DNA of 64,000 bases, from positions 1 to 64,000 of the forward strand of contig VFZU01000009.1 in the NCBI GenBank assembly GCA_016870995.1, in the 5' to 3' direction. The position numbers and the translations under genes were made by a program. This stretch comes from Acidobacteriota bacterium. GTDB lineage: Bacteria > Acidobacteriota > Terriglobia > Bryobacterales > Bryobacteraceae. The notes below the pieces were generated by a model. That model was not told where the DNA came from. It worked only from the letters and a program-made list of their open reading frames with translations, and searched no databases. Positions 1 through 8,733 of the stretch are shown one piece after another (positions within the stretch are counted from its first letter, which is position 1; each line of letters opens with the position of its first letter).

Positions 1-676
1 CACCGTTCCGATGCTGTCCCAGCCAGCATTGAGCTACTAGCAGCGCGTGGTAATCGGCATGTCCCCTCATCACGGGAATCGTGTGCCCAAAGCTCATTGC
101 GACTCCGCGCGCATCCGGCTTTTCTACCAGCAGAGCTTCCACTCCATCCAGTTCGCGAGGCTGCGGTAACACGACGCCTTCGCTCCAACGCATCACGTCG
201 TAGAAAGCGCGCACATCGGCCACCGTGATCGACTCCAGCCCGCTCACCGTGCCAATCACCGGATGGCCGTAAGGATGGCCTTTATACAAACTGGCGTACA
301 AAACTTCCTTGGCCAACTCTTCGTCATTGCTGCCTCTGAGCTCTACACGCAGAGCACTCAACAATTCCAAACGCACACGCTCAAGATCTTCTTCAAGAAA
401 CGCAGGCGAATCCAGCATCTCCCGAACCATGTCGTCAAACTCAGCCACATGATCCCGGTGCACCGTCCCGGAGAACACGGTTAGTTCCTGATCTACCTGC
501 ACCTCAAATCGGGATGCCATCCGGAAGAAAGCGTCGACAATCTCTTTGTAGCTGCGGCCCTGGGTGGCGCCTCTTGCGACAAGGCCTGCTGTCAGACACG
601 CCAGCCCCTGCTTACCTGCAGGATCGAGGGCACTCCCACAGCGAAAGGCATACCGCACGCTCACGAGTGGGTTCAT
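1..676 (-). CDS. M16-family peptidase-like protein, probable non-catalytic partner (partial)
   Basis: This gene runs off the left edge of the window, so only its first 225 codons are visible. The start is the ATG at 676-674, which overlaps the TGA of the upstream M16 gene in an ATGA arrangement and points to translational coupling. The N-terminus (MNPLVSVRYAFRCGSALDPA, then a Gly-Leu-Ala-x-Leu stretch) matches the first beta strand and helix of M16 domains. Where an active enzyme carries HxxEH the protein reads LTAGLVARGA, so it has no zinc site in the visible part. Two-gene M16 pairs with one zinc-binding and one inactive subunit are a known arrangement. The role as a partner subunit is inferred from this and from the adjacency. 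Confidence 0.8.
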   Translation of the reverse strand, partial: MNPLVSVRYAFRCGSALDPAGKQGLACLTAGLVARGATQGRSYKEIVDAFFRMASRFEVQVDQELTVFSGTVHRDHVAEFDDMVREMLDSPAFLEEDLERVRLELLSALRVELRGSNDEELAKEVLYASLYKGHPYGHPVIGTVSGLESITVADVRAFYDVMRWSEGVVLPQPRELDGVEALLVEKPDARGVAMSFGHTIPVMRGHADYHALLVAQCWLGQHRNG

Positions 677-1941
677 GCGGCCCTCCGCAACACTGCCACC
701 ACACGGCTTGAATCCACAAAGTAACGATTCGCCACGCTCAGCAAATCCTCTGGCCGGATCTTCTGATACTGCTCGAACAAACGCTCGATCGTCTCTGGGG
801 TTCTACGTAAACCGACATACCGGGCCAGCAGGGATGCGACACCCTCAGTGTGTTCCATACGCATCGCAAAGGCATACCGCAGGTGTGTCTTCACGGTTTC
901 GAGCTTCGTCGCATCCATAGGCTCGGTCTTCATCCGCTCTACGGTCTCCATCACCCGTTGCTTTACCGGCTCGACTAACTCGACAGACTGCGTGCGGGCC
1001 GTCACGACATAGAGATAGGGATCCAAGTGGTCTGCGTACATTCCCTGGACGAAGTCGCAACTCTGTTCGTTCAGCACCAGTTCCTCGAATAGCTCAGATG
1101 CCTGCGAAAAATACAGATAAGACAACAAATCAAGTGCGGCGGTGTCGATCGTTTCATCTGAGTACGCAGGCATTCGCCAGGCAAGCTGGATGAGCGGCAA
1201 GGTCTCGGAGGGCCACTCAACAACGACTTCTTTGGGCCCTGAGAGCGGAGTCGCCGCCGGCACGGCAGGCACAAAGTTACCGCTCTCCCATCCACCCCAG
1301 GAGGCTGCCACAAGACGCCGAACTTCTTCAGGTTCAACATCACCCGCAACAATCAGAGTCGTGTTCTCCGGTCGGTAATAGCGCCGGTGAAACTCTTTTG
1401 AGAACTCATACAACTCCGGCATCTTCTCGATATCTCGCAAGAATCCCATGGTCGTGTGTTGATAAGGATGTCTCTCGAAACAAGCCTCTCGCAGCTTTTC
1501 GTTCAGCAGCGTATACGGCTCGGCGCTGTCCTTGTTGTACTCCGCCAGCACGGCCCTTGCCTCAGTGCGGAAGGCATCTTCCGAGTAATCGAGGTTGGCA
1601 AAACGATCGGCCTCCATGGCGAGAATCTCCGCTAGATCCTCGCTTACAAATGTCGTGTGATAAACCGTCAAATCATCATCCGTGGAAGCGTTCTGAGAGG
1701 CCCCAGCCTTGCGCAAGACTGCTTCATACCGCTCTGGCGGATACAAGGCCGTCCCACGAAACATCATGTGCTCGAACAGATGAGCAAACCCGCTTTTGCC
1801 CTCCTCCACCTCGTTGCGCGAACCCACATGAACCACGATCTGTAAAGACACCACATGCGGATAACCGGTTGGTGCGGTGATCAGCCTGAGCTGATTGGGA
1901 AAGTCGTGCTGATCGTATTCAAAGGGAAAAATCTTGGTCAT
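673..1941 (-). CDS. M16-family zinc metallopeptidase (catalytic subunit)
   Basis: A 422-residue protein of the insulinase/processing-protease family. The inverted zinc motif HxxEH is at residues 54-58 (HLFEH), and the third ligand fits Glu134 in RAVLAEYNK, 76 residues further on, the usual spacing for this family. The length equals one M16 module pair (active domain plus C-terminal inactive domain), as in PqqL/YmxG-like bacterial proteases. No signal peptide is evident, so it probably acts in the cytoplasm or is exported by another route. It is the first gene of a two-gene operon, overlapping the downstream partner by four bases. It probably degrades peptides inside a closed chamber formed with that partner; the substrate is unknown. 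Confidence 0.92.
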   Translation of the reverse strand: MTKIFPFEYDQHDFPNQLRLITAPTGYPHVVSLQIVVHVGSRNEVEEGKSGFAHLFEHMMFRGTALYPPERYEAVLRKAGASQNASTDDDLTVYHTTFVSEDLAEILAMEADRFANLDYSEDAFRTEARAVLAEYNKDSAEPYTLLNEKLREACFERHPYQHTTMGFLRDIEKMPELYEFSKEFHRRYYRPENTTLIVAGDVEPEEVRRLVAASWGGWESGNFVPAVPAATPLSGPKEVVVEWPSETLPLIQLAWRMPAYSDETIDTAALDLLSYLYFSQASELFEELVLNEQSCDFVQGMYADHLDPYLYVVTARTQSVELVEPVKQRVMETVERMKTEPMDATKLETVKTHLRYAFAMRMEHTEGVASLLARYVGLRRTPETIERLFEQYQKIRPEDLLSVANRYFVDSSRVVAVLRRAA

Positions 1942-1989
1942 TCGTTCCTTGATTTGTTACTGTTTTTAGAGTCTCACTCTTTGACATTC

Positions 1990-2268
1990 ATGAGCGTTCT
2001 GGTTCGTATCGGTCGCAAAAAAGCCATCCTCTGTGCGGGGAAGTGGAGTTGCGCCGATACCCGCGTCGAGGAGCAACTCCAGGCAGCTCTTGAAATCTGG
2101 GTGCAAAAAACGGGCGGACCGCCCATCGGAAATCCCGATCCGGACAAATATGCCGCCGAGGCGATCCGCCACGAGATGGATTTCGAAGTGATCCTCTCAA
2201 ACAGGCCCAAGTCCCACAAGCCGCAAAACGCTTACATGAACAAGCGCCAACTTCGGCTGCTCTTCTAA
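1990..2268 (+). CDS. hypothetical protein, 92 residues
   Basis: A small protein starting MSVLVRIGRKKAILC, with no domain I recognise. The ATG at 1990 is preferred over the longer in-frame ATG at 1855 because the extension lies inside the divergently transcribed M16 gene and reads as antisense. It is rich in charged residues, has no signal peptide or membrane segment, and ends KRQLRLLF. Only two bases separate its TAA from the ATG of the downstream P-loop kinase, so the two are almost certainly co-transcribed. The segment around PPIGNPDPDKYAAEAI suggests a folded cytoplasmic protein. No function can be assigned. Confidence 0.6.
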   Translation: MSVLVRIGRKKAILCAGKWSCADTRVEEQLQAALEIWVQKTGGPPIGNPDPDKYAAEAIRHEMDFEVILSNRPKSHKPQNAYMNKRQLRLLF

Positions 2269-2270
2269 CC

Positions 2271-2753
2271 ATGCCAGCCGTCATCTTGGCTGGTCTTCCC
2301 GGCACGGGTAAATCGACTCTCGCGGCGGCTCTCGCGGAACGGCTCAATGGCCACGTACTCAATAAAGACGTAATCCGCCACGCCATTTTCGGCCCGGCAC
2401 AAGTGCATTACTCAAGCGATCAGGATGACCTCATCCAGCAATTCATGGTCGCCGCAGCTGCGTTTCTTTGGCAGACCAATCCAAACCTCTGGATCCTGTT
2501 CGACGGTCGCACTTTTTCGAAAGCGGCTCACCGAAAAGCTATCCCTCCTCACCACACGATCCTTTGCACGGCACCCGAGTCATCCATCAGAGAGCGCCTA
2601 ATGCAGCCTCATCTGGCCGCAAACCGCACTTGGCAACTCTACGAGCAAGTTCGCGAGCAGTTCGAACCAATCGTCGAGCCGCATCTGATCCTCGACACAA
2701 GTCGGCCGCTTCACGCCAACCTGGAACTCGCGCTCTCCTATCTGACAAAATGA
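2271..2753 (+). CDS. P-loop AAA/zeta-toxin-like kinase
   Basis: A 160-residue P-loop protein with a Walker A motif at residues 8-16 (GLPGTGKST), followed by a helix and the strand-loop NKDVIRHAIFG typical of the AAA_33 group of small-molecule kinases related to zeta toxin and shikimate kinase. A hydrophobic strand ending in FDGRTF may act as Walker B, and ESSIRERLMQ resembles a lid helix with arginines. It is likely to phosphorylate a small metabolite or RNA end; the substrate cannot be told from sequence. It is the middle gene of a three-gene operon: two bases after the preceding gene, and overlapping the next gene by ATGA at 2750. No antitoxin-like gene is evident, so a toxin role is not supported. 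Confidence 0.75.
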   Translation: MPAVILAGLPGTGKSTLAAALAERLNGHVLNKDVIRHAIFGPAQVHYSSDQDDLIQQFMVAAAAFLWQTNPNLWILFDGRTFSKAAHRKAIPPHHTILCTAPESSIRERLMQPHLAANRTWQLYEQVREQFEPIVEPHLILDTSRPLHANLELALSYLTK

Positions 2754-3952
2754 CGTCAATCATGACGCGCCGTTCCCTGCTCGCCACTGCCCCCATCGCT
2801 GCCGCTGTAAATACGCCCAAGCCCGAGTTTCCAGTCACAAGAGAATTCACCTGCCTCAACAACGCACGCTGGCACCCGATGAGCAAAGGCACTCGGCGAG
2901 CGATGGAGCAATTCCTCGATTTCAAATCGACCGGCGGCCTCGATGGTAAAGAAATTGGCCCACCGATCCAAAGCGAGGCCCGTCAACGCTTCGCACAACT
3001 CATCAACGCGACGCCGTCTGAAATCAGCCTCGTCCAAAGTACGACGATGGGTGAAAATCTTGTGGTTCGCGGACTTGGAATTCCAAAATCGGGCGGCAAC
3101 ATCGTCACGGATGCCCTGCACTTTCAAGGGTCCCTTTTCATGTATTCGGAGCTCGCCAAACAAGGCCTCGAAGTTCGCATTGTGCAACCCCGCAAAGACT
3201 GGCGCGTCCACCTCGAGGATCTCGACAAACAAATCGACAGGGACACACGCCTTGTCGCCCTGTCGCAAGTCTCGATGATCACCGGCCATGAACACAATTT
3301 GAAGGCCGTCTCGGATTTAGCTCACTCCAAAGGCACTCTCGTTTATGCGGATATCATCCAGGCTGCTGGAGCAATGCCAATCGATGTTCAGGCATCGGAA
3401 GTGGACTTTGCCGCCTGCTCAAGCTTCAAGTGGCTGATGGCCGATTTCGGACTTGGCTTTCTCTACACCAATAAGCGCCACCTCGGCGGCAAGCTCCAGC
3501 GCTCCATCTACGGCTATCGTCAAACCACGGCCACCCACTACCATCTCCTGCCGCATGAATCCGCTGGAGAACGGTTTGTCGAATTCGAAACCAGCTCGGA
3601 GGCCTTTTCTTACTTTGAAGCGTCCAGCACCGCAAGCATCGTGGCGGCTGCGGTGAAGCATTCCCTCGGCGAGATTCTGAATCTTGGCGTTGCCAACATC
3701 CAGGCACACCGTCAACCGCTGCTCGACCGGCTCAGGAAGGAAATGCCCCGCTTGGGCTTCGAGACTCTCACACCCATCGGCTCGAACGGGCCGCTTCTCG
3801 TTTTTGCGAAAAAGGATGCCGCCGCAACCCACGGAGCTAAACTCAAAGCGGCCAAGGTCGATGTGAGCGTTTACCCCCATCGCATCCGCATCGCCCCATC
3901 GATCTACAACGACCAATCTGACATCGATCGCTTGCTCAACGCATTGAGCTGA
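2750..3952 (+). CDS. PLP-dependent aminotransferase class V / cysteine-desulfurase-like, exported
   Basis: A 400-residue fold-type I PLP enzyme. Key elements are STTMGENL (phosphate cup), DIIQAAG at 201-207 (Asp201 would contact the PLP ring nitrogen), and SSFKWLMADFG with Lys227 as the Schiff-base lysine. The N-terminus MTSIMTRRSLLATAPIAAA is a short arginine-containing leader, so export, perhaps by Tat, is likely. The start at 2750 overlaps the kinase stop (ATGA); an internal ATG at 2762 would leave the leader intact. Related exported proteins are often annotated as isopenicillin N epimerase-like, but the reaction is not determinable here. It converges on the GDSL esterase gene with abutting stops. 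Confidence 0.85.
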   Translation: MTSIMTRRSLLATAPIAAAVNTPKPEFPVTREFTCLNNARWHPMSKGTRRAMEQFLDFKSTGGLDGKEIGPPIQSEARQRFAQLINATPSEISLVQSTTMGENLVVRGLGIPKSGGNIVTDALHFQGSLFMYSELAKQGLEVRIVQPRKDWRVHLEDLDKQIDRDTRLVALSQVSMITGHEHNLKAVSDLAHSKGTLVYADIIQAAGAMPIDVQASEVDFAACSSFKWLMADFGLGFLYTNKRHLGGKLQRSIYGYRQTTATHYHLLPHESAGERFVEFETSSEAFSYFEASSTASIVAAAVKHSLGEILNLGVANIQAHRQPLLDRLRKEMPRLGFETLTPIGSNGPLLVFAKKDAAATHGAKLKAAKVDVSVYPHRIRIAPSIYNDQSDIDRLLNALS

Positions 3953-4636
3953 TTACTTTTCGAGCATTGGCTCCAGGTACTTCATGATATTGCTGGCAAT
4001 GCGGGCGGCACCTTCAACGGTGGGATGAATCCCGTCGGTTTGCATCATGCCCTTCTGACCATACACGCCTTCCAGCACAAATGGCATCAGCGGATACTTG
4101 TGCTCGGTCTCAAGCAACTTGAAGTTCGCTTCAAATCTCCGAATGTATTCAGCCCCGTAGTTTCGCGGCAGCGTGATGCCGAGAATGGCCACCTTGCTCC
4201 CTTTGGCCCGAAATCTGCCGGCGATCTGCACAAGGTTGTCCCGTGTACGCTCCACAGGCACCCCACGCAAGCCGTCATTGCCGCCCAGTTCAACCAAAGT
4301 CACTTTGGGGTTCATGTTCATGGCGTGATAGATGCGGTCCAGCCCGCTTTGGGTCGTGTCTCCGCTCACGCCTGCGTTTACGACACGGTACTTATAGCCC
4401 TTGGCGTCGAGCAGCTTCTGCAGCACATCCGGGTAAGTTTGACCCGCTTCAAGGCCGAAGCCAGCCGTGATGCTATCTCCAAAGCAAACCACCACCGGTC
4501 GAGTATCCTCGGGAGGAGCCACCGGTCCAGGCTTGGGAATGTCGATTTTCGATTCGGGCTCGGAACTTTTTTGAGCGCAACCCGTAAATCCGAACGTCAC
4601 TAAGAATACAAGCGAAATAAAGGAAAGCAGTCTCAC
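3953..4636 (-). CDS. tesA: GDSL-family arylesterase/lysophospholipase, lipoprotein (TesA-like)
   Basis: A 227-residue SGNH hydrolase. Block I is FGDSITAGFG with Ser55, block II has Gly92 (AGVSGDT), block III has Asn120 (GGNDGLRG), and block V has Asp201 and His204 (DGIHPT). These form the full catalytic set. The chosen GTG at 4636 gives a lipoprotein leader ending FGFTGC, with Cys20 as the lipidated residue. Longer in-frame readings only run into the divergent ABC gene. A GDSL esterase divergent from an ABC ATPase/permease pair is the same order as tesA-ybbA-ybbP in Escherichia coli, which supports the TesA assignment. It probably hydrolyses acyl esters in the periplasm. The exact start is uncertain because the ribosome-binding site is weak. 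Confidence 0.88.
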   Translation of the reverse strand: MRLLSFISLVFLVTFGFTGCAQKSSEPESKIDIPKPGPVAPPEDTRPVVVCFGDSITAGFGLEAGQTYPDVLQKLLDAKGYKYRVVNAGVSGDTTQSGLDRIYHAMNMNPKVTLVELGGNDGLRGVPVERTRDNLVQIAGRFRAKGSKVAILGITLPRNYGAEYIRRFEANFKLLETEHKYPLMPFVLEGVYGQKGMMQTDGIHPTVEGAARIASNIMKYLEPMLEK

Positions 4637-4666
4637 GACTGTCAGAATAAGAAATACTACCCCCTC

Positions 4667-5362
4667 ATGTCGAATCCAATTGCAGTCGAAGTCGATCAGG
4701 TCACCCGTGAAATCGATTCCGGCACCCACCTCGTCAAAATCCTGAAAGGGATTTCCTTCCAGGTTCCGCATGGCGAATTTGTTGCCATCATGGGCGCATC
4801 CGGAAGCGGCAAGAGCACGCTTTTGGGCCTGCTCGCCGGCCTCGATGCCCCAACTTCTGGCCGTATTTCGCTGGATGGCACGGACATTACTCACTTGAAG
4901 GAAGACGATATGGCTCGCGTCCGAGGGGCCAAAATCGGTTTTGTCTTCCAGAGCTACCAGCTCATCCCCACCCTCACGGCCGAAGAAAATGTTCTTCTGC
5001 CATTTGAGCTGGCTGGAAAGTCTGGGAACGGGTCCAAGCGCGCCCTCGATCTGCTGGATCAAGTTGGCTTGTCGGACCGCGCATCTCACTACCCCATCCA
5101 GCTCTCTGGCGGCGAGCAGCAGCGCGTTGCTCTTGCTCGTGCTTTCATGACTCAACCGCCGATTCTTCTGGCTGACGAACCCACCGGCAACCTCGACACT
5201 GCCAATGGCCGGATTGTTCTCGCCCTTCTCATCAAACTGAACCGCGAAGAACGCACCACGCTCGTCATGGTCACCCACGACAAAGAGCTCTCCACCTACG
5301 CAGACCGCGTGATTACCCTCCGCGACGGTCATCTTGTGAGCGACGAAAAGAAGTCCGCATGA
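4667..5362 (+). CDS. ybbA: ABC transporter ATP-binding protein, LolD/YbbA type
   Basis: A 231-residue ABC ATPase with Walker A GASGSGKST at 43-51, Q-loop within FVFQSYQLIP, signature LSGGEQQR at 146-153, Walker B ILLADEP ending at Asp170-Glu171, D-loop GNLD and switch His204 (MVTHDKE). The signature and the sequence after Walker B are typical of the MacB/LolD group that works with FtsX-type permeases rather than with canonical importers. It overlaps the permease gene by four bases and is divergent from the GDSL esterase. The pair probably extracts or releases lipophilic or envelope molecules, as proposed for YbbA-YbbP; no substrate is shown by the sequence. Confidence 0.93.
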   Translation: MSNPIAVEVDQVTREIDSGTHLVKILKGISFQVPHGEFVAIMGASGSGKSTLLGLLAGLDAPTSGRISLDGTDITHLKEDDMARVRGAKIGFVFQSYQLIPTLTAEENVLLPFELAGKSGNGSKRALDLLDQVGLSDRASHYPIQLSGGEQQRVALARAFMTQPPILLADEPTGNLDTANGRIVLALLIKLNREERTTLVMVTHDKELSTYADRVITLRDGHLVSDEKKSA

Positions 5363-7917
5363 GCCAGTCGTTCACTTTGGGCGCAGCCCGCAAGATCGCC
5401 TGGAGGGAAGCCCGGGCTTCGAGCTTCAAGTTCCTTTTTGTCGTCCTCGCCGTCGCCGTTGGCGTTGGAGCACTCACTGGCGTACGGGGCTTCTCAACCT
5501 CTTTTCGCCGGATGCTGAACTCCGAGGCGCGCACTCTTATGGCGGGCGATGTCTCGGCGCGCATCTTTATCCAACCGGACACGCAACAGCAGCAGGTGCT
5601 CGATTCTATCGCTGCCAAGGGCACACGCCTCACCAATATCACCGAGACGGTGACCATGGCTGCCAAGCCTGGCAATCCGATCCCCGTGCTTGTCTCGCTC
5701 AAGGCCGTCGATCCAACGCAATACCCTTTCTACGGAGAAGTCGTTTTTAGCCCGGCACAACCGATCGCTCAGGCTCTCTGCGAAAACTGCGTTGCGGCAG
5801 CCCAGGAACTGCTGCTTCGGCTTGACCTCAAAGTGGGAGAATCGATGCGGCTGGGCGGTCAGGATTTTCGCGTTTCGGCGATTGTCGAAAAAGAGCCCGA
5901 CCGCATGACAGGCTCCCTCAATGTCGGGCCGCGCATGATGATGTCCCGCAAAGCACTGGCAACCACGCAACTGCTGAGCGAGGGTAGCCGCGCTGCCCAG
6001 CGTTTTTTGCTCAAGCTCCCACCGGTGGGCGCAAACGTGGATGAGACTCGCACGCTGCTGAAAAAGACATTTCCTGACGCACTAGTCTCCGATTACCGCG
6101 AAACCCATCCGCTGATCACAAGAGGTCTCGACACCTCGACACGTTTCTTGAGTCTCGTCAGTCTGGTTGCGTTGATCATCGGTTCGCTTGGCGTTGCCAT
6201 GGCGATGAACGCGCACCTGCAGCAGAAGCTCGACAACATCGCCGTAATGAAATGTCTCGGGGCCCGATCGAGCCAGATCATCAGCATCTACCTGATGCAA
6301 ACGCTTGCCCTGGGTGGCCTGGGCGGACTTTTTGGCATCGGCTTCGGCGTCGCGGTCCAACTGGCTTTCCCCACTTTGATCGAGCGCTACTTCCAGATGA
6401 AGCCCGACTTCTACTTTGATTGGGCCAGTGTTCTTCAGGGCCTCATCGCTGGCTTACTCTCGACACTGCTTTTCACCCTGCCGCCGCTGCTGAGTATCCG
6501 CGAGATCAAGCCCAACACGATTTTCCGCCGCGACATGGGTGGGTCCAAAGGCAGTTGGCGCGACCGCCTCAAGCGCAGCCGTGTCGCGATCGCCTGCGGC
6601 GGCCTGATCCTGGTCGGCCTGGGCTTGCTAGCTGGCTGGCTTGCGGGCACAAAGCTCGATGAGGCCGTCCGGCTCGGCAGTTGGTTTGCAATCGGCCTGG
6701 CTGTTTCGCTGGCAATCCTTGCGGGCTTTGCCTGGGTGCTGCTCAAGAGTCTGAAAAGGTTGTCACCACTAACGCGGGGCTCCTTGCGTCACGGCCTGGC
6801 AAATTTGTACCGCCCGGGGAATCAAGCCGAAGCCGTGCTTGTTTCGATCGGGATCGGCGTCATGTTCACGCTCACGATTTACCTGGTGCAGCACTCCCTG
6901 CTCCCCGAGATCGCCGAGAGCGCTCCACCCGGCATGCCGAATGTCTTTCTGATCGACATCACAGAGCCGATGCGGGAAGGCGTCACACAGCTGGTCAATT
7001 CTCAACCGGGTGTTGAAAAGGGCGTCGAACTGATCCCGAGCGTTGCCGCACGGATCACGCACGTCCAAGGCCAGGAGGTTCGCAAAATGGATCTCAAGGG
7101 CTTCGGCCGACGTTTTCTTCAAACGCGCTCGGTGACTTGGAGCGCGACTCAGCCGAAAGGTACGAAAGTGATCGAGGGCAAATGGCACTCCCCAACCGAC
7201 ACGGGCAAGATCGCTCTCGCCCAAGACGCCGCACTCAGCTTGAAACTCAAGCCAGGCATGGTGATCGATTGGACTTCAGCCGGTCGCAACTTTCGAACGG
7301 AAGTTTCGGCCATCTTCAGACAAGAAAGTGTGAGAGCGGGAGCAAGTCAGGAATTTGTTCTGGATCCGACTTCGCTTCAAGGTCTCCCTGTAATTTACTT
7401 CGCGGGCGCTAGAGTGAAAACCGATAGTGTCCCCAAGGTACAAGCGGCAATTTACGGCAAGTATCCAACTATCAGCATCATCAACATCGCCGATATTCTC
7501 GACATCATCCAGGAAGTGGTAGATCAAATTGCGATCGTCATCCGATTTATCTCTGCGTTCGCAATTCTGGGCGGCGTGATCATTCTCGCGGCCAGTGTTG
7601 CGGGCACACGCTTTCGCCGTATTCGCGAAGTGGTGATCCTCAAGACATTTGGCGGCACGAGGCACCGCATCGCCACGATCTTCAGTGTGGAGTTCATTCT
7701 GCTGGGCTTATGCGCCGGCACCTTGGGCAGCCTGCTCGCCACTGGTTTTACTAGTGTTCTGCTGAAACGATTCTTCACGGAAGCGGAATTCAAGTTGGAA
7801 TGGCAGGCGCTCACGATTGCGATCGTCGGCTCGGCCTTGATCGCTAACGCCGCTGGCTGGGCCGCTTCAGCCAGAATCCTGAATCAAAAGCCACTGGCTA
7901 TTCTGAGAGAAGACTAA
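5359..7917 (+). CDS. ybbP: FtsX-type ABC permease, YbbP-like, 852 residues
   Basis: A large permease with two FtsX blocks. A first membrane helix near residues 16-40 is followed by a long periplasmic domain of about 220 residues. Next comes a membrane cluster near 260-390 with the coupling segment VMKCLGARSSQI, then a middle group of helices around 400-470, a second periplasmic domain, and a C-terminal cluster from about 725 to the end with RIREVVILKTFGGTR, the second coupling segment. Length and duplicated organisation match YbbP rather than the single-copy LolC/E or MacB. It overlaps the ATPase by ATGA and probably ends the functional pair, although a small secreted-protein gene starts two bases after its stop. 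Confidence 0.92.
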   Translation: MSQSFTLGAARKIAWREARASSFKFLFVVLAVAVGVGALTGVRGFSTSFRRMLNSEARTLMAGDVSARIFIQPDTQQQQVLDSIAAKGTRLTNITETVTMAAKPGNPIPVLVSLKAVDPTQYPFYGEVVFSPAQPIAQALCENCVAAAQELLLRLDLKVGESMRLGGQDFRVSAIVEKEPDRMTGSLNVGPRMMMSRKALATTQLLSEGSRAAQRFLLKLPPVGANVDETRTLLKKTFPDALVSDYRETHPLITRGLDTSTRFLSLVSLVALIIGSLGVAMAMNAHLQQKLDNIAVMKCLGARSSQIISIYLMQTLALGGLGGLFGIGFGVAVQLAFPTLIERYFQMKPDFYFDWASVLQGLIAGLLSTLLFTLPPLLSIREIKPNTIFRRDMGGSKGSWRDRLKRSRVAIACGGLILVGLGLLAGWLAGTKLDEAVRLGSWFAIGLAVSLAILAGFAWVLLKSLKRLSPLTRGSLRHGLANLYRPGNQAEAVLVSIGIGVMFTLTIYLVQHSLLPEIAESAPPGMPNVFLIDITEPMREGVTQLVNSQPGVEKGVELIPSVAARITHVQGQEVRKMDLKGFGRRFLQTRSVTWSATQPKGTKVIEGKWHSPTDTGKIALAQDAALSLKLKPGMVIDWTSAGRNFRTEVSAIFRQESVRAGASQEFVLDPTSLQGLPVIYFAGARVKTDSVPKVQAAIYGKYPTISIINIADILDIIQEVVDQIAIVIRFISAFAILGGVIILAASVAGTRFRRIREVVILKTFGGTRHRIATIFSVEFILLGLCAGTLGSLLATGFTSVLLKRFFTEAEFKLEWQALTIAIVGSALIANAAGWAASARILNQKPLAILRED

Positions 7918-7919
7918 TT

Positions 7920-8534
7920 ATGATCACGAGTGTTTTATTCCTTTTCGTTTCAGTCGCCGATATTCTGGGCACCTGGCAGCTCAAGTCTAAAGATGCAGAT
8001 GGCAAAACGATCCAAAGTGCCATCACCTTTCGCAAGGATGCGGGCCAGTTGAAGGCGGTCATCAAGGCGGACGGTAAGTCCATCGAAGCGAACCGCATCA
8101 AGCAGGAGGCCGATAAGGCGATCTTCGAAATTCAGTGGGAGGACGATCTCATCGCGATTGAGCTCACCCCGAATGGGCAAGACAAGATTTCTGGATTGTG
8201 GCGTTCGGGCGACGATTCCGGCCCAATCGAAGGCACTCGGGCAGCTAGCCTCGCTGGGCTGTGGAAGCTAACGGCGACCCGGCCGAATGGCTCGACAACC
8301 AAGGTTGATCTCGACGTTAAGGCAGAGGGTGAAAAGCTGGTTCCCTCGTTGCGCACACCAGAAGGCATGCAGATTCCTCTCGACAAAATTGCTATCGCGG
8401 ATTCGACGATGTCGTTCGACATTCTGGCTCCGCAAGCCACCATCAAAGTGCAGCTCAAGCTCGAAGGCAGTGCAGTCAAAGGCACCTGGACCACCCCTGA
8501 TGGAAACTCAGGCCCGCTTGAGGGTGTCCGCTAG
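7920..8534 (+). CDS. secreted protein with two lipocalin-like repeats
   Basis: A 204-residue protein with a short hydrophobic N-terminus (MITSVLFLFVSVADILG). It has an internal duplication. The first half begins ILGTWQLKSKDADGKT and ends GLWRSGDDSGPIEGTR; the second begins LAGLWKLTATRPNGST and ends GTWTTPDGNSGPLEGVR. Each unit opens with a G-x-W strand and closes with a Gly/Trp turn and the repeated GP(I/L)EG element, resembling small beta-barrel or lipocalin-like domains. It starts two bases after the stop of the YbbP-like permease, so it is probably the third gene of that operon. It might be a periplasmic binding partner of the transporter, but this is inference only. Confidence 0.75.
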   Translation: MITSVLFLFVSVADILGTWQLKSKDADGKTIQSAITFRKDAGQLKAVIKADGKSIEANRIKQEADKAIFEIQWEDDLIAIELTPNGQDKISGLWRSGDDSGPIEGTRAASLAGLWKLTATRPNGSTTKVDLDVKAEGEKLVPSLRTPEGMQIPLDKIAIADSTMSFDILAPQATIKVQLKLEGSAVKGTWTTPDGNSGPLEGVR

Positions 8535-8733
8535 TTATTCTTCGAACCGCATTGCGAATGCTGATGGGCCAATCGTGTTCCAAAAGCGCTCGGAGCCTCA
8601 AGAACGAGGCAGCTGGAGGTTCCTAAAATGTCTGCAGACCCGCCTCCAGACTTGGACGATATCGAGTCTTATGCAATTTTGATGTGGTTGTTTCTGCTTT
8701 CAGAACTTCGGGGCATTGAGTGGATTCGCCGCG

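Noticed and set aside
2271-2753. Zeta-toxin-type toxin-antitoxin pair made of the small gene at 1990 and the P-loop kinase
   Set aside because: The upstream 92-residue protein has no antitoxin features, and the kinase is coupled to an aminotransferase gene, which favours metabolism.
8535-8733. Terminator downstream of the duplicated secreted-protein gene
   Set aside because: CTGGAGG and CCTCCAG can pair, but around a 27-base loop and without a T-run.
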